Source: Anaerolineales bacterium (lineage in GTDB: Bacteria > Chloroflexota > Anaerolineae > 4572-78 > J111). Taken from it: a stretch of 64,000 nt of DNA. Each line of letters begins with the position of its first letter. Within the stretch, counting starts at the first letter, position 1. Below are positions 59,349 through 64,000 of the stretch, one piece after another. The stretch is taken from the NCBI GenBank assembly GCA_020634855.1, contig JACKAU010000003.1:558001-622000 (forward strand), given 5' to 3'. Made by a program: the position numbers and the translations under genes. A model generated the notes under the pieces. That model was not told where the DNA came from. It worked only from the letters and a program-made list of their open reading frames with translations, and ran no database searches.

Positions 59349-59906
59349 CTAACCTTGTTTAGTTCCGGTTTGTCCGAGATTGGGAATAAGATATTCTAAA
59401 TGAATATCTTCCGGCTCGAGTTCAAACAACGCTTGATCGACCTCGCGCGTGATTATACAGCCTATGTTTAGGTAAAAGTTGATCGTATTCTCTGACGGCG
59501 TGGCGGAAATGTATAATTTTCGGGCATTCATGGCTTGCGCTCTTTCAACAGCTTTATTGAAAAGCGCCTGGCCTAAACCCTGTTTTCGATAGGCTTTACT
59601 TATATGGAGGAATTTGAGTTGCAACTGGTCTTGGTTGGGTCCGATAAACTCATTATCCAAGACGACCACTCCGCTCAACGCGTCGTTTTGGAAAGCGCCG
59701 TAGAACGTGCCGCCTCGGTCAAAGCAGTCCAGTAAAATCGGCAGGTACTGCTCCCGTTGGCCTGGCGGCCAGCCTTGGAGATTGTAGTATTCCGGCTGCA
59801 AGTTTAACGTTCCGTTGCGGAAGTAATAGATGTTTTCGATCACCTCACTGCGGTCAATAGTCCATATCTTTTCAATTTCTTCTCTTTGAAGTTCGCGAAT
59901 AGGCAT
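59349..59906 (-). CDS. GNAT-family N-acetyltransferase
   Basis: A 185-residue GCN5-related acetyltransferase. The acetyl-CoA motif A is ISKAYRKQGLGQALFNKAVE and motif B follows with ARKLYISATPSENTINFYLN. It probably acetylates a small amine or peptide; the substrate is unknown. Convergent with the SEDS gene (3 bp between stops). Confidence 0.88.
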   Translation of the reverse strand: MPIRELQREEIEKIWTIDRSEVIENIYYFRNGTLNLQPEYYNLQGWPPGQREQYLPILLDCFDRGGTFYGAFQNDALSGVVVLDNEFIGPNQDQLQLKFLHISKAYRKQGLGQALFNKAVERAQAMNARKLYISATPSENTINFYLNIGCIITREVDQALFELEPEDIHLEYLIPNLGQTGTKQG

Positions 59907-60071
59907 AATAAACCCCTGAGTTCGATAATTAGACAGGATTTACACGATTACGTCTTTGCCATCGAAGTCATGCCCGACCCCGAACGCCAGACAATTCGAA
60001 TACCTAACTCAGAAGTTCTCCGATCCGTGTCCTCATTGATAAAAGTCACCTCAAGAATGCTGTTAACCGGT

Positions 60072-61397
60072 TCATGCTCGCATAAAAGTTAAGGTGTGAA
60101 ATCTACCCTTGAAGGCCGTCACATCTGGGGCGACAGTTTCCGGCGCTTCGTTTTCATTGAATACACGACTGAAGAATGTCGCGATGTCAGCCATATCGTC
60201 TGGTTTCATACCCCACCGGACAATTTCGGGTGTGCCAAGCCGCAAGCCATTTAAGTCATGGTCCACCGGGGCCAGGGGTAAACCAATGCCGCTGGTCAAT
60301 ATATGGGCGCGCCGGAGTAATTTAGCCATGGTTTGCCCGCCGCCATACGGTTTCGCTTCCAAGGCAAATTGATGGGAAGTCGTGCCATTCTTATCAGCCG
60401 CAAATAGGGGCATCCCGTTGTCCTTAAGGGCGATGGCTAACGCCTGGGCTGTCGAGACCATAGCTTGGGCATAATCCGAGCCATAGACCTGCCAATCAAG
60501 CACCGTCATCGCCAGAGCGGCCGACTTAGCCACGTCAAAATTAGCCGTCAGTCCGGGAAACGCGATCTTGTCCAGACGTTCTGCCAGAACAGAGTCATTG
60601 GTTAAGATTACCCCGGCCGGCGGCCCTCCCAAACTTTTGTAGGTGCTAAAGGACATAAGATGGGCGCCCTCTTCAAGGGGCTGTGGCCAAACTTTACCGG
60701 CGATTAACCCGCAGATGTGCGCGGCATCGAAATGAACATAACTGCCATACTCATCGGCAATGGCCCGTATCTCCCGCACCGGATGGGGAAATAGGTTTAG
60801 ACTGCCGCCGATAGTGATTAACTGGGGGCGAATCTGCTTGACTTGTTCCCGCAGGGCATCGACATCAACCGTATAATTTTCGGCATCAACCGGCGCCCAA
60901 TGTATCTCAAGACCATACAGACCGGCGGCTCCGGCGGTATGGTGAGTGACATGTCCCCCAATATCGGGCGGCGGCACAATAATCTTGTCACCGGGCTTGG
61001 TCGTGGCCATGAAGGCATATAAATTGGCTAGAGCGCCGGAAGCCAATCGTATTTCAGCGTAGCGGGAGTTAAATAGGTCGCTCACCAGCTTAGTGGTCAG
61101 CACCTCGATTTTTTCAATCGCCTCCAATCCCATTTCGTATTTATCGCCCGGATATCCCAGAGACGGTCTGCTCCCCAAACCACTCCCCAGTAATGCTTCT
61201 GCTTTGGGATTCATTACATTGGTAGCCGGATTGAGATTGATAGACTGTTGTTCATGAATAGCTTTGTTGTCAGCAACGAGCAGGTCAATTTGTTGTTCCA
61301 GTTCATCCACGGTACAGGCTGAATAATGTTGTTCGAGTGAAGCTATATATTCTCTACAATGAATAGGCATCCAAGAACGATCTGTTTTTTGTTTCAT
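60072..61397 (-). CDS. Serine hydroxymethyltransferase-like PLP enzyme
   Basis: A 441-residue fold-type I enzyme related to GlyA. SLGYPGDKYEMGLEAIEKIE corresponds to the GYPGxRYYGG region, HVTHHTAGAAG to the substrate loop, VHFDAAHICGLIAG carries the PLP aspartate and FSTYKSLGGPPAGVIL the PLP lysine. True SHMT has TTTHKTLRGPR at that site, so this is a divergent member, perhaps a 2-methylserine- or threonine-aldolase-like enzyme. AGGAG lies upstream, overlapping the stop codon of a small ORF. Confidence 0.82.
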   Translation of the reverse strand: MKQKTDRSWMPIHCREYIASLEQHYSACTVDELEQQIDLLVADNKAIHEQQSINLNPATNVMNPKAEALLGSGLGSRPSLGYPGDKYEMGLEAIEKIEVLTTKLVSDLFNSRYAEIRLASGALANLYAFMATTKPGDKIIVPPPDIGGHVTHHTAGAAGLYGLEIHWAPVDAENYTVDVDALREQVKQIRPQLITIGGSLNLFPHPVREIRAIADEYGSYVHFDAAHICGLIAGKVWPQPLEEGAHLMSFSTYKSLGGPPAGVILTNDSVLAERLDKIAFPGLTANFDVAKSAALAMTVLDWQVYGSDYAQAMVSTAQALAIALKDNGMPLFAADKNGTTSHQFALEAKPYGGGQTMAKLLRRAHILTSGIGLPLAPVDHDLNGLRLGTPEIVRWGMKPDDMADIATFFSRVFNENEAPETVAPDVTAFKGRFHTLTFMRA

Positions 61398-61407
61398 CTT
61401 GATTCTC

Positions 61408-61542
61408 CTAGCAGCGTCTAACGCTTTGGATAAGCATTCGGGTAGGCCCGATACATTTTAGCACCATTTGACCGGCAAGACTACTTGGAAAAACGCGGCA
61501 ATAGCCAGTGGGCTTAATATGATTGATTGATGATTTTTGCAT
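61408..61542 (-). CDS. Putative 44-residue ORF upstream of the SHMT-like gene
   Basis: Starts MQKSSINHIKPTGYCRVFPS and ends in VRRC then TAG. GAGG lies 8 nt before its ATG. Its stop codon forms part of the TAGGAG ribosome site of the SHMT-like gene 10 nt later, suggesting translational coupling. No homology is recognised; a leader ORF or a chance frame are both possible. Confidence 0.4.
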   Translation of the reverse strand: MQKSSINHIKPTGYCRVFPSSLAGQMVLKCIGPTRMLIQSVRRC

Positions 61543-61576
61543 AATATTGACCTCAATCAAGCAGACCGTTGAGAAA

Positions 61577-62221
61577 TTAATCCGTATTAATGCTTCGAGA
61601 CTCAAGTTCGGCGCGTACCCCGTTAATAATGATGCGAACACTGGTGTTGAAAAGGGTGTCATTGTCCTCACCCCGCACGGCTTCTATCGCTGCCGTAGTC
61701 GCTTGAAATTCCTCGCCAAAGGATAGCTGCTCATTGAGGACAATCATATGGGTCAGAGGTGGGGAGGCTTGTTCCTCAATGACCGAACCAAAGGTGAAGT
61801 TTATTACTGTAACGGTGATCGCCATAGCCTGACCATAGCTGAAACCGTTGTGGTGCAGTACACGAACGGTGAAGTCCCACAGCTTTAGCAATGTGAGCGC
61901 AATATCGGGATGTGCTCCGGCGACAACACGTGCGCCTTCCCGATGCGCTACCATCGCCGCGCGCAGTTCGTGTGCCAGTATATCCAGCCATTCTGCCCAA
62001 TCCCGTTTATCGTTTTTAAAATCAAATGTGCCAAAATGTTCTTGCAGGATGGCGTTGGCCATCTCATCCAACAGTTCCTCTTTATTGGCAATGTGCCAGT
62101 AAATGGATGCCGCTTTTATGTCTAATTCTTTCGCTAAACGACGCAACGTAACGCCCTCCAACCCGTCACGGTCGAGGAGAGTGATGGCCGCTTGGATGAT
62201 TTGTTCTTTTTGTATTGACAT
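61577..62221 (-). CDS. TetR-family transcriptional repressor (TetR_C_1-like)
   Basis: A 214-residue regulator. The helix-turn-helix (about 4-50) reads IIQAAITLLDRDGLEGVTLR with AASIYWHIANKEELLDE. The C-terminal ligand-binding region resembles the tetracycline-repressor C domain, including a central helix with His residues (VRVLHHNGFSYGQA). ATG 62221 is chosen; an earlier in-frame start at 62251 would extend into the promoter of the divergent operon. A palindrome 46 bp upstream is the likely operator controlling both directions. Confidence 0.9.
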   Translation of the reverse strand: MSIQKEQIIQAAITLLDRDGLEGVTLRRLAKELDIKAASIYWHIANKEELLDEMANAILQEHFGTFDFKNDKRDWAEWLDILAHELRAAMVAHREGARVVAGAHPDIALTLLKLWDFTVRVLHHNGFSYGQAMAITVTVINFTFGSVIEEQASPPLTHMIVLNEQLSFGEEFQATTAAIEAVRGEDNDTLFNTSVRIIINGVRAELESRSINTD

Positions 62222-62240
62222 CTGAATTTGACCTACCCTC

Positions 62241-62269
62241 TTGACAACCAAACTAAATCATGCTAATCT
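62241..62269 (+). promoter_or_regulatory. Promoter of the LuxR-like/ABC permease operon
   Basis: TTGACA (62241-62246) and TAATCT (62264-62269) with a 17-bp spacer. The -10 box overlaps the first bases of the operator palindrome. Confidence 0.75.
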
Positions 62270-62294
62270 AACACCGTTAGACTAACGGTGTTAG
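62268..62294. promoter_or_regulatory. TetR-type operator palindrome
   Basis: Perfect 13-bp arms CTAACACCGTTAG and CTAACGGTGTTAG separated by a single A, typical of TetR-family operators. It covers the start region of the + strand transcript, so bound repressor would block it, and it also lies upstream of the repressor gene. Confidence 0.85.
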
Positions 62295-62589
62295 AGAGAT
62301 AAATTAATCTCTAACGGAACGACGATACCGGAGTCAACGGTTTAAGCCGTTGAACTCCGATGCTTATTTTAGGTCAATTAAACATCTAGTAAAGCAATAT
62401 CGCAAAACGCAGCAACCTTCCGGTGACGACATCAGTTCACCGTCGAATCCGGCAAACGTTTCACCATTCTGAAACCGAAAGCCGCAGGCAAAACGACCAT
62501 AATGTTACGGTTCGTTGTCAAATATAAGGCTGCTGCTCTGGGCTAATAAATCTTTAACTACTCATAGCAAATCGAAATGGAGGTAACCT
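62295..62589. other. Long leader before the LuxR-like gene
   Basis: About 300 nt with no supported gene. It contains the hairpin at 62329-62359; the remainder shows no recognised riboswitch. GGAGGTAACCT lies just before the downstream ATG. Confidence 0.45.
62329..62359 (+). other. Stem-loop in the leader
   Basis: CGGAGTCAACGG pairs with CCGTTGAACTCCG around TTTAAG with a small bulge, followed by ATGCTTATTTTA. It is a weak terminator or stability element about 60 nt into the transcript. Confidence 0.55.
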
Positions 62590-62862
62590 ATGTCAACATC
62601 AACCCAACCCCTCTACAGCGCGACCAACAGCCTCGGCCCAATCCTTAACCCGTTGAGCGAACGTGAGTTAGAAGTGCTGCGCTGGCTTGCCTCAGGTGTA
62701 TCGAACCGGGAAATCAGCCGGCGCCTATACATTACCGAAGCGACCGTTAAACGTCACGTTTACAATATTTTCGGCAAGCTGAATGTGCGTAATCGGACTC
62801 AGGCAGCTTTACAGGCCCGTGAGTTGGGTCTACCCCCTCAGCTTAACCTTTCTATAGAGTAA
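62590..62862 (+). CDS. Minimal LuxR/GerE-type DNA-binding protein
   Basis: A 90-residue protein that is little more than a LuxR helix-turn-helix: LSERELEVLRWLASGVSNRE, ITEATVKRHVYNIFGKLNVR, RTQAALQARELGL. There is no receiver or ligand-binding domain, so activity would depend on expression level, here apparently set by the TetR-type repressor. GGAGGTAACC precedes the ATG. It is followed 5 bp later by an ABC permease gene. Confidence 0.9.
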   Translation: MSTSTQPLYSATNSLGPILNPLSERELEVLRWLASGVSNREISRRLYITEATVKRHVYNIFGKLNVRNRTQAALQARELGLPPQLNLSIE

Positions 62863-62867
62863 GCCTT

Positions 62868-64000
62868 ATGAACGTCATCTACTATAAAATTTGGCGTGAT
62901 ATGTGGCACAACAAGGCCAGAACCTTGCAGGTGGTGATGATTATCGCGATGGGGGCGTTTGCGGTCGGAATGGTCATTGGGGCCAGAAATATAGCGTTAG
63001 GAGCCTTGAAGACCGCCTGGCAATCGGCCTCACCCTCGATGATCAAAATTGAGGTTGACCCGCCCATGCGTGATGATGAACTTCTGGCGCTGAAAAAGAT
63101 CGAGGGCGTGGCTCAAGTGGAAGGGATGATGACCGCCAACTTTGAATGGCGGCTTCATCCGGACGAGGCCTGGCAAGTGGGGGCGTTGTATGCCCGCGAT
63201 GATTACACCGACCAGCAAATGAATACGGTTCAATTGGTTAGCGGCGACTGGCCTTACCAGAAGAATATGGCGGTGGGGGCTGGTTTTGATACGCTGTTTG
63301 GCGTATACCAGGGATCTGAAATTCAGCTTAAAATCAATGATCGGGCATATGAGGTACCCATCAAGGGGGTTGTTTATAACATCGGCGAGCCGCCGGTCAT
63401 CCTAGATAGGTTGCTGCTCTACACCAGCCGCGAGCGCTTTAGCCAATTGACCGGGCAGGAAAATTTCAATATTGTTCAAACTCGCGATGATGGGGTGTTT
63501 GACCAGGCAGCCCAAGAACAAACCGACCAGGCCATGCGAAAGCATCTGGATAAACTGCAAATTAGTTCCATCGGCCTGGGTGGGCCGAATCTGGACCGGG
63601 TCGTGGACCCCCAAATTCATCCCCTTCAGGATTTGCTGGATGCACTCTTCTTGATTATGGGTGTATTGGGCGCGGCCACAATTATTCTGGGGTTGTTTTT
63701 GGTTTATAACACCATCAACGCCATTTTGCTGGAGCAGGTAAAACAAATTGGCACTATGAAGGCCATTGGCGCTCAGACCGGACAAATATTGTGGATCTAC
63801 CTGAGCGCCAGTTTAATGTACGGTCTGTTAGCTGCCTTACTGGCCATTCCCTTGGGGGCGTTGGGGGCGTACTACCTGGCCGGATTTTTGCTGGACCTTT
63901 TTAATGTCAAATCCGGGCCATTCACGATTGATCCCCTGGCAGCGCAAATTCAGGTGGGGGTAGCTGTGCTGTCGCCCTTGCTGGCTTCGCTGTTTCCTAT
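62868..64000 (+). CDS. MacB/FtsX-type ABC transporter permease (cut by window edge)
   Basis: The first 377 residues are inside the window, without interruption. An N-terminal membrane helix (about 19-41) is followed by a large extracytoplasmic MacB periplasmic-core-like domain (about 45-255), then helices at about 260-285 and 310-345 of the FtsX-like domain (NTINAILLEQVKQIGTMKAI is the signature). Such permeases work with an ATPase, expected downstream, in export or mechanotransmission. It is coupled to the LuxR-like gene and is probably induced when the TetR repressor releases its operator. Confidence 0.88.
   Translation, partial: MNVIYYKIWRDMWHNKARTLQVVMIIAMGAFAVGMVIGARNIALGALKTAWQSASPSMIKIEVDPPMRDDELLALKKIEGVAQVEGMMTANFEWRLHPDEAWQVGALYARDDYTDQQMNTVQLVSGDWPYQKNMAVGAGFDTLFGVYQGSEIQLKINDRAYEVPIKGVVYNIGEPPVILDRLLLYTSRERFSQLTGQENFNIVQTRDDGVFDQAAQEQTDQAMRKHLDKLQISSIGLGGPNLDRVVDPQIHPLQDLLDALFLIMGVLGAATIILGLFLVYNTINAILLEQVKQIGTMKAIGAQTGQILWIYLSASLMYGLLAALLAIPLGALGAYYLAGFLLDLFNVKSGPFTIDPLAAQIQVGVAVLSPLLASLFP

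Noticed and set aside
59886..60092. 68-codon open frame between GNAT and SHMT-like genes
   Set aside because: It starts inside the GNAT gene on the opposite strand, includes a word repeat and has no family features.
62401..62540. Possible ABC ATPase remnant (a frame containing AGKTTIMLRF)
   Set aside because: Only a few residues resemble a P-loop and no flanking ATPase motifs follow; chance similarity is more likely.

Overview
The window is chromosomal DNA, roughly 55% GC by eye. It most resembles a Chloroflexota (Anaerolineae-like) bacterium. This is inferred from the Thr/Pro-rich 'TPTPTATP' linkers in secreted proteins, the SEDS-PBP fusion, the LtrA, DUF4230 and TIGR03960-type genes, and the many word-like intergenic repeats. 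No rRNA, tRNA, CRISPR array or phage module was seen. Most of the window is ordinary housekeeping sequence, interrupted by one clearly degraded accessory stretch (about 32.5-36.8 kb) and one insertion sequence (47.6-48.7 kb).

Layout. 1-9.0 kb: histidine biosynthesis on the + strand (hisD end, hisC, a HAD-like protein, hisB, hisH, hisA, a TrpF-like protein, hisF, hisI, then hisE), with a nicotinamidase and purA inserted before hisE. 9.1-13.3 kb: two tandem DUF4230 membrane proteins, purH and an RCK (TrkA-N) membrane protein. 13.7-19.5 kb: the PrkA kinase / YeaH / SpoVR stress module, an unknown 189-aa protein and an FmdB-type zinc ribbon. 19.6-27.2 kb, - strand: a three-domain kinase/M23/aminotransferase protein with a long leader that may attenuate transcription, a threonine dehydratase-like enzyme, a membrane metallophosphoesterase, an RsbW-like kinase, a STAS antagonist and mobA. 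27.6-32.5 kb: LtrA, a methyltransferase, an SH3 protein and an M50-TPR membrane protease. 32.5-36.8 kb: a MITE-like element with target duplication, an inverted partial copy, a 22-23-nt tandem array, an integron-integrase remnant, a shattered AbiJ-like defence gene and other fragments. 36.9-43.2 kb: SlyD-like FKBP, an RRM protein with a terminator/antiterminator leader, a Trm112-like protein, a pentapeptide-repeat protein, a secreted PHP metallohydrolase and guaB. 43.4-47.5 kb: pyrC-pyrB (+) facing pyrD-pyrK (-). 47.5-48.8 kb: an ISL2-like IS5-family element inside a BrnA-type antitoxin gene. 48.8-59.3 kb: a radical SAM protein, a glycosyltransferase, a sensor protein lacking its H-box histidine, an M42 peptidase, mtnP, a four-helix-bundle protein and a SEDS-PBP fusion. 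59.3-64 kb: GNAT, an SHMT-like enzyme with a small upstream ORF, TetR with its operator, a minimal LuxR-type protein and the start of an ABC permease.

Three themes stand out. First, several proteins keep their family fold but lack catalytic residues: the HAD protein, the TrpF-like protein, the metallophosphoesterase, the histidine-kinase-like protein and the PBP half of the SEDS fusion. Second, three 5' leaders (22.7-22.9, 37.8-37.9 and 43.2-43.4 kb) carry intrinsic terminators ahead of genes. Third, imperfect palindromes built from short repeated words fill many intergenic gaps. One of them hosts the MITE, and an inverted pair flanks the four-helix-bundle gene.
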